The notes under the pieces were generated by a model that saw only the letters and a list, made by a program, of their open reading frames with translations, was not told the origin of the DNA and ran no database searches. Below, one piece after another: positions 1 through 10,666 of a stretch of DNA of 64,000 nt. The stretch is taken from positions 5,788,501 through 5,852,500 of the forward strand of contig NC_091247.1 of assembly GCF_042477335.2 (NCBI RefSeq). The letters run 5' to 3'. Position 1 is the first letter of the stretch. Each line of letters starts with the position of its first letter. This DNA is from Ovis canadensis. Taxonomy: Eukaryota > Chordata > Mammalia > Artiodactyla > Bovidae. The translations under genes were made by a program, and so were the position numbers.

Positions 1-366
1 GAAGCCAGCCCCTCTGGCCATCCACTATTCCTCTGATCTGCCCTGCTTCCGGCCTGGGTGGGAATCCCCTCAACCAGGCCTCACGCCATGTTTCCCTGCC
101 CCAAGGGCCCTGACTTGGATTTCCCAGCTGGTTCCTGACACGGATGTGCTCAGTGGGACATTTGGGGGAATAGACTTGGGACAGGCCCCTGGGACAGTTC
201 TGGAGGAGACATGCCCAAGTCTGGGAGGAATATGGCCTGGGGCGGGGGCAGGGAGAGAAGGGAGGAGGGGAGGCCCTGGTGGCCCATGTCCTGGGGCTGT
301 GGGGCTCCTTGGCGGGTATGGGCTGACCACCACCCATGTGCCAGGCCCTGAGCGGACTGTCTGTGG

Positions 367-535
367 GTGAAAGTGAAAGTGTTACTCCCTCAGTCCTGTG
401 CGACTCCTTGCAACCCCTTGGTCTGTCCATGGACTTCTCCAGGCAAGAATACTGGAGTGGGTTACCATTCCCTTCTCCAGGGGATCTTCCCCATCCAGGG
501 ACTGAACCCAGGTCTCCTGCATTGCAGGCAGTTTC
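367..535 (-). mobile_element. Bov-tA SINE, truncated at the tRNA end
   Basis: The reverse complement of a Bov-tA SINE is recognisable from the Bov-A part (caggcaagaatactggagtg) and the B-box region (gaacccaggtctcctgcatt). It stops before the 5' tRNA-Glu head. Confidence 0.9.
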
Positions 536-599
536 TTTTTGTTGTTGTGTTTTTACAATCTTAGCTATCTACAGCCAGTGGTCAGCGGGGTTTGATGCT

Positions 600-695
600 G
601 AGATCTCCATTTTACAGATGAGGAAACAGGCTCAGCGAGGCAGCGTCACTGGCTGGCACTCTAAGCGGCAGAACCCGAGCTCTAGAGCCCAGATT
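600..695 (-). mobile_element. MIR SINE remnant
   Basis: The core motif cattttacagatgaggaaac, followed by ctcagcgaggc, is typical of a minus-strand MIR. It is old and divergent. Confidence 0.6.
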
Positions 696-889
696 GGGAA
701 CCGCTGTCCTCCCCGCTCCCGCCCCTCTCCTCGGCCCCTGCAGCCCTCCCCACCCCCACCCCCACCCCCCGCCCCCCCAGCCCTGCTCTTCCTGCAGAAA
801 CAGGTTCTGCTGTCCGAAGCCTTCTCGGGGGAGTGTCTGAGCTTCTGCCAGGATTAGGCTTTTCAAAGGGCGCGTGCTCAGGGTCCCAA

Positions 890-1340
890 TCCGCAGCCAT
901 CAATACCGGCTTTCCACCGGCTCTCTGATCTCCGAGCCTGATCGAATTTCCTTCTGCTCCCGTCCCTTCTGAGGACTTTCACGTGTCAGGGCCAGGCCGG
1001 GTTGAAGGTAGCGAAGCAAAGGAAAAAGGTGTCGCCTCCCGCCACCTGACGTCAGAGCTGCCCGAGCGGCCGTGGTGATGGACCGTGCCACGCGGACAGA
1101 CCCGCAGTTGCCGGCAGACGCCGCACAGGGCGGTTCCAGGCGGCTGAAGTCCGGCTGCTTAGCAATGGATCGGGTGGCTCTGTGCGGCGGCCAAACCTCT
1201 AACACCTCAGACACCGGCGCAGATGGAGGCGGTGGGGGCGAGTGCTGCCTCTGCAAATGAGCAAGAAAAAGGCTTGTTAGACAGAAAGGCTTGGGGGCGG
1301 AGGGGGGACGGGGGGCGGCGAGCGGGGGAACAGGATTGTC
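890..1340. promoter_or_regulatory. CpG-rich, repeat-free block inside FIBCD1 with a full CRE
   Basis: This stretch is unusually rich in CpG for an intron and shows no repeat. It contains the perfect palindromic cAMP-response element TGACGTCA at 1047-1054 and G-rich runs at 1290-1330. It could be an intragenic promoter or enhancer. That is inference from composition and one motif. Confidence 0.35.
1047..1054. promoter_or_regulatory. Consensus CRE palindrome (TGACGTCA)
   Basis: An exact 8-bp CREB/ATF consensus lies within the CpG-rich block of the FIBCD1 intron. Function is inferred from the motif alone. Confidence 0.4.
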
Positions 1341-1674
1341 AGCGGATCCTGTAAATACTCAAGGCAGCTCTGGCCTGGACCAGCGTGCTACTTATTTCAA
1401 AGCAATTTAACCGATGGGATTCCGGACTCCCAAATCAAGAATGTTATTAAAATGAAGAACAGAAGCGGCCCGGCGGCTGGCTGCGGACTTCTGGTGCTCC
1501 CCTGAGAGGTGGCCAGGGCTCTGCAGTGGCCAGAGCTCTGCTTTCCCAGGGCCCCCTGCCGATCTCCTACCAGGGGCTTTTTAATAGGGTTGGGGCGGAT
1601 GTACATGAATGTAGCAGGGGCGTATTGAGAGACCCAGACAAGCCCCAGTGTGTGTCTGTGTGTGTGTTAAGTGA

Positions 1675-1875
1675 GGTGTCAGTCACTCAGTCGTGTCAGA
1701 CTTTGCAACCCCATATACTATAGCCCATCAGGCTCCTCTGTCCATGGGATTCTCCGGGTAAGAATACTGGAGTGGGCTGCTGTGCCCTCCTCCGGGGAAT
1801 CTTCCCAACCCAGGGATTGAACCCAGGTCTCCTGCATTGCAAGCAGATGCTTTGTCATCTGAGCCACCAGGGACA

Positions 1876-1876
<1 letters not shown>
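1675..1876 (-). mobile_element. Bov-tA SINE inserted in a TG repeat
   Basis: A near full-length minus-strand Bov-tA runs from the Bov-A end (agtcactcagtcgtgtcaga) to the tRNA head (tctgagccaccaggga). TG-rich sequence lies on both sides (about 1648-1667 and 1877-1913), consistent with insertion into an existing microsatellite. Confidence 0.9.

Positions 1877-1913
<37 letters not shown>
1877..1913. repeat. (TG)n microsatellite
   Basis: An uninterrupted TG dinucleotide run of about 18 units directly follows the SINE. Confidence 0.95.
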
Positions 1914-1915
<2 letters not shown>

Positions 1916-1984
1916 TTAGTCTTTAAAAACTCTACAATGAGCTTTTGTTCAGTTTTGTTTTGACCCAGGAAAAGGTACAGGGAC

Positions 1985-2100
1985 CCTTGTTCACCCCCTT
2001 ATTATTTGGCCGGTGGGGAAACTGAGGTCCCTGCAGATATGGGACCAGTCCAGGGTCACACAGAGAGGCAGCAGAGTGGGTCTGGAAGTCTGGCTTTCTC
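1985..2100 (-). mobile_element. MIR SINE remnant
   Basis: The minus-strand MIR core is recognisable from ggggaaactgaggtccctg and the downstream cagggtcacacagagaggca. Confidence 0.6.
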
Positions 2101-2350
2101 CACTGCACCCCAGTCCACCCCAGTTCCTCCTTGAGGGGGCGTTTCAGGGCCTGGGGGCGTTCAGTCAGTCTCCCCGCCTCGGGATACCATGAGCCTCCCG
2201 GGTCCAGGTCCCAGCGAGAGCTGTTAAGAGACATGAGGCCCAGCCCCTGTGCTCCCTGAGGGGGAGGGGGAGGGCCAGTGGGGGGCCAAGGGACGCATGT
2301 GAGGTCCCGGGAAGGCTGGGGCCAGCTCTGCATTCTCAATCCCCTCTCAG

Positions 2351-2447
2351 GTGTTTCAGCGACGGGAGGATGGCTCCGTGAACTTCTTCCGAGGCTGGGA
2401 GGCATACCGCGATGGCTTCGGCAAGCTCACAGGGGAGCACTGGCTAG
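2351..2447 (+). CDS. FIBCD1: FIBCD1 coding exon (fibrinogen domain, [13 protein letters not shown]...)
   Basis: The 97-bp exon follows acceptor ctctcag and precedes donor gtgaga. It reads [20 protein letters not shown] and onward to HWLG, the conserved N-terminal subdomain of fibrinogen-like folds. It starts at phase 0 and ends after the first base of a Gly codon. Confidence 0.96.
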
Positions 2448-5400
2448 GTGAGACCCCCGCCCGATGCCTGGCCCGCCCTCTCCTGTGCAATGCATGCTGT
2501 CAGGCACGAGCCCCCTCCTCACAAGGATGCCAGCCAGGTCTCCGTGGCCTCCTCACGCCCAGGTCGGCTCCCAGGTTCTGCATAGAAAGGGGACCTGAGC
2601 GTCCAGTGGAACGCGCTGTAGGAGCGGGAAGCCCAGGGCGGTGCGTCCGCCGTGGGTGGGTCCCGCGAGGATGTGTGCTCGTCCTGCTGGGGGCGCCCTG
2701 GGACCTGGTTTCTGTGTCGGCTCAGGCAGCTGTGGCCGATGCAGGTGCTGGAAGACCAAGACGACCCTCACGCTCCCCTTGAGGGTCAGCACCGCCCCCC
2801 TCCAGGGCAGCACTGGTGCCCCCGCCGCTCCTGGCATCTTAACCGAAATCTGTCAGCAGCCACTGAGTGCAGGGAAAGCATCTAAGTGGAGCCTTGGCCA
2901 GCTCCTGGCAGCAGGGAGCCCCGATGAGCATGTCGGCGGGAGCCCAGAACTCAACCGGCCTGTGCTGGGCCCTGCCTCTGCTTTTCCACATTCCCCTGCC
3001 ACCTTCTCATCCAGTGTTGTGTCTTTTCCTATTGAGTTATGAGAGCTCTTTATATATTAAGGTTATTGATTCTTTGTCAAATACCCCTGATACATAGTTA
3101 CTCCCAGTCATTTGTCTTTCAGCCTCTCTTTTTTGGGTAACATTACTGCTTATTTCCTAGGAGTTTTAACTTTTTTTTTTTATGTAGTTGATTGTGCTAG
3201 TCTTTTTCTTCATATCTTCTGAGTTTTAGGCCCTGTTTTTCTCTCCCAGTGTCATAAAAATGTCTATTTTTAAAATGCCTTTTCAGTTTTCGGTGGTAGG
3301 TTCAGCTCTTTAATCCACCTGGGAGTTCACTGGGATGACATAGGGGGTCTGAGTATGTTTCCGCATCTTCTTCCTCACGCTCTGTGATCTGAACTCTGAT
3401 GGATGGTGGGGATGGAACTCCAAGCACCCAAGGGGTCCAAGGAAGTAGGGGTTGTGAGCATCCTGGCGGATCAACAAGGACTGGAGAAACCCAGAGAGTA
3501 AAGATGAGGGAGGTGGAGGCAGGGGGGAAGAGGGCCTTGAGGGGAGGAAGGGTGGAGAGGAGGGAGACCCCAGCCCCTCCCTCAGGACACCTGCCCCGGG
3601 GCCCCCTGTAGGCATTAGGCTGGCTCATTAAGGAGTGGAACTCTGCTTATCCTGGCAGAGTGCTGTCCTAATGGGGGTCCATGGGGCCCACTCGGGGGTG
3701 GGGAAAGGAATCTTCCAGCATCCCCACGGGGCTGGGCTCCCTCTTGCCTTATTCCTGGATCAGATCCTCTGTCCTGGGCAAGAACTAAATGAGCGCACAG
3801 AATCTGGGCAAGCCTGCCTGGGTTGAGCTCTGCCACTTAGCAGCTGTAGGACCTGGGCCAGTGACTTCACCTCTTGGCGCCTATTCTATGAAACACGGAT
3901 AATACTAGCAGCCGTCTCACTGCATCATGACAGCAGTGGCAAACACCTGGATCATGTGTGCAGTGGGCCAGGCGCTGTTCTAAGAGCTGTACAGGGACCC
4001 TTTAATTAAGTCGGACTCACTCGAATCCCCCCGGCTTCATTAATCCACGTGAAGCTCTCATAGCAGCGCCTGGCATTTGTAAGTGCTGTCTGGGGGGTGG
4101 GGGCTTCTGCCAGTGGTGCCTATGGTCTGCCCTTTGCAGCTTGGGAAGCCCTCTGGCCCTCACTCCACGGGTGTGCAGCCTGGGGCCCAGAGAGGGCCAG
4201 CAGCTTGCTATGAGGCTCTAGCCCAGAGAGACGAGGTCCCTGGGCTCCGGCAGCCGGGTCCTCAGTGACGGATTCCAGTGGATGCAGGGAGGTTCTGGCT
4301 GTCTGGACGGCTTTTGCTCTCGTCATGGTTCCTTTTTCTCTGCCCTGGACGTGGACCGGAGTCTTCCCTCTGGGCTGGTTGGGGAGGAGCCAACACAGCC
4401 CTCCCGCCCTGGGGGCATGCACACGCTGACCCACGCAGGAAAGGAAGGCAGGAGGGACAGGCTGATGAAATGTCACTTGGTGCCAATAACTTGTAAGGGG
4501 TTTAATTAAAAGCCCTCTTAATCAAGAGGTAATCAAACTGGCAGGGAAGCACCTTGAGTGTGAGTAGCGGGGGCAGGGTGGAAGGGGAAGGGGAGGGCCT
4601 GGCATGAGACCCTAGGGTGGGCACAGGAGAGCGCAGGAGGGGAGGGACGGGGCAGGGAAGGAAGTAGGACAGGGTGTGCTGAGGGGTGTCCAGAGCCAGG
4701 CATGGTCTTCTGCCTCTCGTCTACTAGCACCTATTGCGGTAAAGCGTCTGTCTACAATGTGGGAGACCTGGGTTCGATCCCTGGGTCGGGAAGATCCCCT
4801 GGAGAAGGAAATGGCAATCCACTCCAGTACTATTGCTTGGAAAATCCCATGGACAAAGGAGCCTGGTAGACTACAGTCCAGGGGGTCGCAAAGAGTTGGA
4901 CACGACTGGGCGACTTCACTTTCACTTCACTATTGTGAGCTGGCCCACCTCAGATGCTGGGGTTCCACAGTGAGCAGGACAGTCATGTTGATCGCATGGA
5001 GCTTCCACACTGGTGGAGGGGGGAGCCCGACATGGAAATGGGCAGCTGGAACCAGAATGATAAGCACCAACAGGGGGCACCTGGGTTGGCAGAGGTCCTC
5101 CACCTCGACAGGAAGTCAAGCAGTCTTCCTGAGGAAGTGAGACCTGAAAATGAACAGAAAGTAACCAGGTGAGGGGGCTTCCTTGGTGGCTCAGCGATAA
5201 AGAATCCACCTGCCAATGCAGGAGATGTGGGTTCTGTCCTTGGGTCGGGAAGATCCCCTGCAGAAGGAAATGGCAACCCACCCCAGTATTCTTGCCTGGG
5301 AAACCCCATGGACAGAGGAGCCTAGTGGGCTACAGTCCATGGGGTTGTGAAGAGCTGGACACAACTGAGCGACTAAAGAACAACATCAAAGCAGGTGAGG

Positions 5401-6813
5401 AGAGTTGGGAAAAGTGTCTCAGGCAGAGGGAACAGCATGTACAAAGGCTGTCGGGCCAGGGAGTGCACGTGAGGACCAGATCCCATCTGGCTGGAGCCCA
5501 GAGTGTCAGAGAAGATAGAGGCTCCACCACCCCTAACCCAGAAGATTTTCCAGACTCCTCTTGACTCCCGCAGCCTTTCTACCAGCCTTCAGCTTAAAAC
5601 ATTTGGGAAGCACAGCCTGATTTAAAGCAAACACAAAAAACACAAAACATGAAAAACCGTCGGTCCTGTTTCCTGCCAAACACAGCTCTGCAGGAAGAAG
5701 GAAGCAGCCCAGGGCTGAAAGTACACCCTTGGTGGTAGTTGTTTCTTTCTGTCACCAACCACATCAGCTTAGCTCTCATCTCCCCTTGGTTCTTTCCAGG
5801 GAGGTCACTTCCTCAGCCACCAACTTCTCTCATCATTCTCTCCTGTATTTCAGGGCTCAAGAGGATCCACGCTCTGACCACTCAGGCGGCCTACGAGCTA
5901 CATGTGGACCTAGAGGACTTTGACAATGGCACAGCCTATGCCCACTATGGGAGTTTTGGCGTGGGGCTCTTCTCTGTGGACCCTGAGGAAGACGGATACC
6001 CGCTCACCGTGGCCGACTACTCGGGCACGGCAGGTAGGGGTCCAGGCTGCGGTTGGGGGTGGGGAAGGATCGGGGCGGCCCAGCCACCTCCCCAGCTGGA
6101 AGGACAAAAGGAAGTCTTTCCAGGCCAGGGGCCAGCATCCAGGCTTCTCATCACCACCACCAAATCCCCAGCTAGTCCTCATCCCAGCCACATAAAGCTT
6201 GCAGGGCCTCTCCCACAGAACCACCCATTTTGCAGATGAGCAAAGAGCCCAGCGCCGGGAATCAGCACATCTGGAGTTTGAGCTCTGCTGAGCCTCTCCA
6301 CCCACTCTGGGCTGGGTCTCTCCTCCCAGGCCGAGGCAAGAAAACTCGGAACAGGGTGTGTGACAAAGCTAGAAGGAGGGAGAGGCTGCAGGGACAGCCG
6401 CTGGGACCATCAGGGTGGCTCTGGGGCTGCCTGTGGACACCAAAGGTGTGGGAGGGGGCAGGTGCGCGCACGCTCACGTGTGTGCACCGTGCACGGGAAG
6501 CATGTGCACACACCTGTGCCCCACTGAACACACGCCTGTGTGCACCTGCGCAGGGGACTCCCTCCTGAAGCACAGCGGCATGAAGTTCACCACCAAGGAC
6601 CGTGACAGTGACCACTCGGAGAACAACTGCGCCGCCTTCTACCGCGGAGCCTGGTGGTACCGCAACTGCCACACGTCCAACCTCAACGGGCAGTACCTGC
6701 GCGGCGCACACGCCTCTTATGCCGACGGCGTCGAGTGGTCCTCCTGGACTGGCTGGCAGTACTCACTCAAGTTCTCCGAGATGAAGATCCGGCCGGTCCG
6801 TGAGGACCGCTAG
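2351..6813 (+). CDS. FIBCD1: FIBCD1, C-terminal part (last three coding exons)
   Basis: Fibrinogen C domain-containing 1 is a type II membrane protein that forms tetramers and binds acetylated ligands such as chitin through its extracellular fibrinogen-like domain. Only the C-terminal ~178 residues are here, in exons 2351-2447, 5854-6033 and 6554-6813; they match human residues ~284-461 without indels. Counting back from the terminal Arg (461 in human), the calcium-site DxD (Asp393/Asp395), the acetyl-pocket residues Tyr405, His415, Tyr431 and Trp443, the Cys401-Cys414 pair and the Asn340 glycosylation sequon (NGT) are all present. The protein ends KIRPVREDR. All junctions are AG/GT and the phases join (0, 1, 1). 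The transmembrane, coiled-coil and first fibrinogen-domain exons lie upstream of position 1. Identity is certain from sequence; function is from the known family. Confidence 0.97.
3017..3385 (-). mobile_element. Old L1 LINE fragment
   Basis: AT-rich sequence with gagagctctttatatatta and, further on, tttaatccacctgggagttc resembles the minus strand of L1 ORF2 sequence. It is degenerate and has no open frame. Confidence 0.6.
3800..4010 (+). mobile_element. MIR-family SINE
   Basis: The plus-strand MIR core is present: tgccacttagcagctgtagg, gtgacttcacctcttggcgc and tatgaaacacggataatac. The tail (gccaggcgctgttctaagag) is also MIR-like. Confidence 0.7.
4729..4930 (+). mobile_element. Bov-tA SINE
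   Basis: The tRNA-Glu-derived head (ggtaaagcgtctgtctacaa, then ggttcgatccctgggtcggg) is fused to a Bov-A monomer. It ends in gacttcactttcacttcac. Confidence 0.92.
5175..5391 (+). mobile_element. Bov-tA SINE with 9-bp target-site duplication
   Basis: A full-length plus-strand Bov-tA begins gggcttccttggtggctcag and ends gagcgactaaag. It is flanked by CAGGTGAGG at 5166-5174 and 5392-5400, which marks a clean insertion. Confidence 0.93.
5854..6033 (+). CDS. FIBCD1: FIBCD1 coding exon ([20 protein letters not shown]...)
   Basis: The 180-bp exon lies between acceptor tgtatttcag and donor gtaggg. It encodes human-equivalent residues 317-375, including the NGT glycosylation sequon and the stretch [21 protein letters not shown] Gly codon is split at each end (phase 1 in, phase 1 out), so it joins its neighbours in frame. 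Confidence 0.96.
6034..6553 (+). other. FIBCD1: FIBCD1 last intron, with Z-DNA-prone 3' end
   Basis: A short 520-bp GT-AG intron. Its last ~90 bp alternate purine and pyrimidine (gtgcgcgcacgctcacgtgt and so on), leaving a poor polypyrimidine tract before the acceptor. Confidence 0.85.
6554..6813 (+). CDS. FIBCD1: FIBCD1 terminal coding exon with ligand and calcium sites
   Basis: The final coding segment runs from [11 protein letters not shown] to EDR followed by TAG at 6811-6813. It carries the calcium-binding DRDSD and the S1 acetyl-binding pocket residues. The acceptor ctgcgcag is preceded by an alternating purine-pyrimidine tract with few pyrimidine runs, so the 3' splice site is weak. 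Confidence 0.97.
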
Positions 6814-6825
6814 ACTGGCGCGCTC

Positions 6826-7135
6826 CGGCCCCGCCCCACCCACGATGCCCCGCCCCTCTCACCACCCCCACCACGCCCTCGCCCCGCCCCCGTCACCACG
6901 CCGCACCCCCGCCATGCCCTCTCCCTGCCCCCAGTCGCCACGCCCACGCCCCCACACCACGCCCCGCCCCTCTCCCCGCCCCCAGTCACCACACCCCCTC
7001 CCCGCCCCCAGGCTCCACGCCCCGCCCTTCTCCCCGCCCCTGCTGTCACCACGCCCCACCCCTCGCCCCCGCCCCCGCCGTCACTACGCCCCTAGCCCTG
7101 CCCGCCGCCGTCACCGCGCCCACCCCAACTCTGCT
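6826..7135 (+). repeat. C-rich minisatellite just after the FIBCD1 stop codon
   Basis: About 310 bp of imperfect repeats of a ~36-40 bp motif around ccacgccccgcccct and ccccgcccccagtcaccac. The plus strand is extremely C-rich, so the opposite strand carries many GGGG runs and CACCC/GC boxes are abundant. Confidence 0.85.
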
Positions 7136-8535
7136 CCTGCCCAGATGCCCGCCTGCCCGTGCATGACTGACCTGCCCTCGCCATGGGGTGGGCCAGGCCA
7201 ACCCCGACCAGAAGTACTCCCTCAACGAGTGAGGCCACACAGCACCTTCACAGTCCCCACCCCCAATTTGCCCCTGCTGATGGGGCGGGGCAAATTTGAC
7301 CACCCGAAATTCTGCCTGCCCGGACTTTAGCTCCATGGGCCATGTGTCTGCCTCAGCCTTGGCCAGGAGTCGGCCATGTGCTCCTGGCAGCCCTTCCACT
7401 TTGCCAGCCCAAACTTCTGGAGTCATGGGTGGCGGAAGAGGGGCAGATGGCACCCCTGGAGCTCTTCTAGCAGACAGAGAGAGGGAAGGGTCAGCTATTT
7501 CTAGGCAGCTCTGACGCCAGCCTCCTCTGACCCTCTAGACCCCGCCTCAGTTTCCCTGGTGCCTGGAGGTCCCCTTCTCTCCCAAGGACTGGGGAGTCGT
7601 GGTACTCAGGGCTGCCTGTGCCCACGGGCTAGGTGGCCACATCCCTCTACATCCCGAGGCCAGGCTGGGGTGCAGCTGCCTTCAGGAACTCACACCTCGG
7701 GGTGACTGAGATCCGTTCCCTGGAGCCCTCCCCACCCACCCACCCTGATTCCCGATGTCTTTTCAGGCCTGGGAGGTCCCCAGTCCCCTTGGCTTCTCTG
7801 CCCATCCTCCTGCCTTCCAGGGGTAGCTGAAGTCTGGCCCTACCCCATCCTCCTGCCTGTGGGAGGCACAGGACCTGTGCTGGGCCGGTGAAGACCTCTT
7901 GATTTTCGGGGCATTGGCAGGGCTGTGCCACCCGCACCATCAATTTCCAAGCAGGGACTCTGGAATCCTAGGTCCTCCGAGGAGCGGGCTGGACGGAGAA
8001 TGCTGGACCCAGAGGGGTTTGGTGGCTGGTACCTGGTCAGCCCGGACATGGCTGTCTCAATGGGGAGGCCGCCCCCTGCTGCTGACTGTGGGTGTTGCCA
8101 CCTTGGGTCAGGGGAAAGGGAGGGTGTCACTGGGCAAGTGGGGGAGACTGAAGCACCTCCCAGGCATTCAGAGACCTTTCTCATCAAATCCTCTCAACGC
8201 TCAGTGCACTGTTACTGCTCCTGCATAACAAGAACCGCCGGTTCCCCAGGCCAGCGGCCAGGAGGGGCAGAGTGGGGACTTCAGCCCATGACGTCCTGCT
8301 CAACCAGCCTTGGGGTCCTGGTGTCAGAACCAAGCCCAGGGCTGTTTTGCCGAGTTTCCGCCTGTAGGGACCTGAGAGGGCCAGGAGAGCGGCCCAGAGG
8401 GTGGGCATCCCAGTGACCCCCTCCTCAGGCAGGGGCTAGAAGTGATACCTAACCAGGACACCTGAAGGCAGTCAAGTGGGGAGTGTGGGATCCAGCCCTC
8501 TGTTCCCTTCCCACCAAGGTCTGTGCTTCAATAAT

Positions 8536-8541
8536 AATAAA
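8536..8541 (+). terminator. FIBCD1: Candidate proximal FIBCD1 poly(A) signal (AATAAA)
   Basis: An AATAAA hexamer lies within an ATA repeat about 1.7 kb after the stop. The downstream sequence is not clearly GU-rich, so use is uncertain. Confidence 0.3.
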
Positions 8542-10660
8542 GTTGGCCAGAGTTGGCCACGAACAGCAGGAAAGGCCCCGAGGGCCTCTGACATGCCAGG
8601 GGACCTGGCCGGTCCCCTCCAGCTTCACCTGGTTGTTGGGCGTTTGGCAAGGTTTTCCAGACAAGACCCAGTCCCCGCTCTCCTGGCCCTCAGCCGGAAT
8701 CAGAGACAGCCAAGGAACTGGCGATGACAGCCGAGTCACCAGGGTGGTAACAGGAGTGCCAGGTGCAGGCAGGGGGGGGCGGTGTGCTAGAGATGTGTGT
8801 AAGACGACCACATGGGGCCCCCTGCTGGCCCCTTCCCCATCCTCGAGAAACCAAGAGAGCCAGCCGCCCCCGCCCCCGGCCTCTGGGACCCGCCCAGCCA
8901 AGGAGCAGAGGCCATGTGGAGCCCTGCGTCCTCATCCTGGGGACCCCCCTTCCCTCCTCCAGCTCCAGACCAGAGCCAGCTTCTGCTGCCAGCCTCGCAG
9001 TGCCAGCCACTGTTTAGAAAGTGCCAAGCGATTTCTGATCTGTCAGCAAACACGCTCCTCGTGAGCGTGATGTTAATGGGTTCACAGATGTGCGTGTGCG
9101 TCAGGAGGCTCAGGGGCGCTCATACCAGGGCTTGGCCCAGGAACAGACCAGCCACAGCTTCGGCCTGGTTGGGGGCCGGGCAAGGGTGGCTTTTAGGAGT
9201 GTCGGACCAACCTGGAGACATTGGTTCCTTCCTGCTGGATATCCCAGGTCCCCCTCCGCAACCCAGGTCTAGCATCTCTAGGGACACGGCCGCACCGAAA
9301 GCTGGCTGATTGGGCACACGGCCCGTTGTGGTGAGGACAGCCAAGGCCAGTGCACCCCCTTCCTAAAGGGCACCCTTTCCCAGGGCCAGGAGGCTGAGGT
9401 GCGCAAGGCAGGCCTGGACCCTGGCTTGGAGGAGCCCACAGTGTGATTCCAGTGCACGCGGCTATCACCAGAGATGGGAGTGACCACAGAAGGAAGGGCG
9501 TGCTGGGGGAGCCAGGGGAGGGGCAGCGAGAGCACGACAGAGATGGAGAGGTGACAGACGCGTGTAAAGGCCACCTGGGACCCACGGTCACTGCACCCGG
9601 ACGCCTACCCACCATCACGATGACGGAGTCGATGGCTTGACGGTGGGCTGCCTGTGACCCAGCCATACCACGTTGCCTGATCAACCCCCTCCTGCTTTTT
9701 CCTTCCTTCCCCGATAAGGCGAGAACCAAGCGGCGGTGGCGGGGGGCGGGGGGCTCTCTCTACTGGGACCCTCAGGCAGGGGATTTACTCTCCCCGCTTC
9801 CGAAAGTTCCTTTCCATAGGCACAGGTAGGTTTTATGGGATCAGCCTCAATCCTTGACGCTCAAACTCTGGATCCATCTCTGAGACGCCACCCAGCCAGC
9901 CACCCCAGCTCCCCGCGTTCATAGCGTGGACGGGCCCTGGGACTCCAGCCTGAAGGCCTCGGCACGGTCAGCAGGAGTTGAGCATGGAGCCGGGGGCTGT
10001 TCTCAGATGGCATGGCCCCCCTGCAGCTGCCTGTGAATAGGTTTTGTCACGTTGGTCTTGGAGCAGAAGTGACAGCCACACACCCCAGCACCCACCGCCT
10101 CCGGGTCCCCCATGGCCACGCACCCTCATCCACGTAGACCTCTGGCCCAGAAGCTGGGAGCCCCGTCACCCAGGGTTCAGAGGATTCGTGGGGTCCGTCT
10201 ACAGGACCCGCTGGTCGTGTTACACTTCAGCAGAAGGGGAGGGAGGTGGGGACGCTGTGTGTGCCGACGTCGGGGGACCCGGGACAGGGCCCTGACGTGG
10301 AGTTTGAGGACTGACATGCTCACGGGAGAGACTGTTAAGGGGCGTGCAGATGAGGACACGAGGCTTTGGTCTGATGGGTTGGCCGGCATCCCCCTAGGGC
10401 CTGTTTCTTCATCTGTGAGAAGGGAGAGGGCTGCCCCCAAACCCCGAGTGCCCACACAGCTCGCAGGACTTGGCAGGCCCGGGGGGGCTGATGTTGGACC
10501 TTGGTGGGGATGGGAGGTAAGGAGTGTCCACTGGGCTCTGACCTGGTCATGCTGTCGTACCCACAGGCTACCTGACCGTCCACACGAGGGACAAAGCCCA
10601 GCCCGGGACGGGTGCTCGTGGGGCCCGTGTACACTTGGCGTCATGTGTGGTCCTGTCTCC

Positions 10661-10666
10661 AATAAA
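10661..10666 (+). terminator. FIBCD1: Candidate distal FIBCD1 poly(A) signal (AATAAA)
   Basis: The AATAAA is followed within 15 bases by a GT-rich element (gtctcgtggtg), the usual layout of a cleavage site. It is the last plausible plus-strand signal before the SINE-bearing intergenic region. Confidence 0.55.

Larger units (their letters stand above)
1..2350 (+). other. FIBCD1: FIBCD1 intron (partial)
   Basis: No exon of the fibrinogen domain is found here. The stretch holds two minus-strand Bov-tA SINEs, two MIR remnants, a TG microsatellite, and a CpG-rich, repeat-free block at about 890-1340. The upstream FIBCD1 exon must lie before position 1. Confidence 0.8.
2448..5853 (+). other. FIBCD1: FIBCD1 intron
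   Basis: GT-AG intron of about 3.4 kb. It holds an old L1 fragment (3017-3385), a MIR (3800-4010), two Bov-tA SINEs and an AT-rich, repeat-free patch around 4480-4545. No coding sequence is seen. Confidence 0.85.

Noticed and set aside
1-2350. An additional FIBCD1 exon for the first part of the fibrinogen domain
   Set aside because: No sequence encoding the expected segment ending in GGGWT was found on the plus strand.
4729-4800. tRNA gene (A/B-box sequence, also seen in many other places)
   Set aside because: The tRNA-Glu-like boxes belong to Bov-tA SINE heads. No intact cloverleaf is evident, and each is fused to a Bov-A tail.
6800-7330. Pro/Arg/His-rich open frame after the FIBCD1 stop
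   Set aside because: It is a by-product of the C-rich minisatellite, which lacks stops in several frames.
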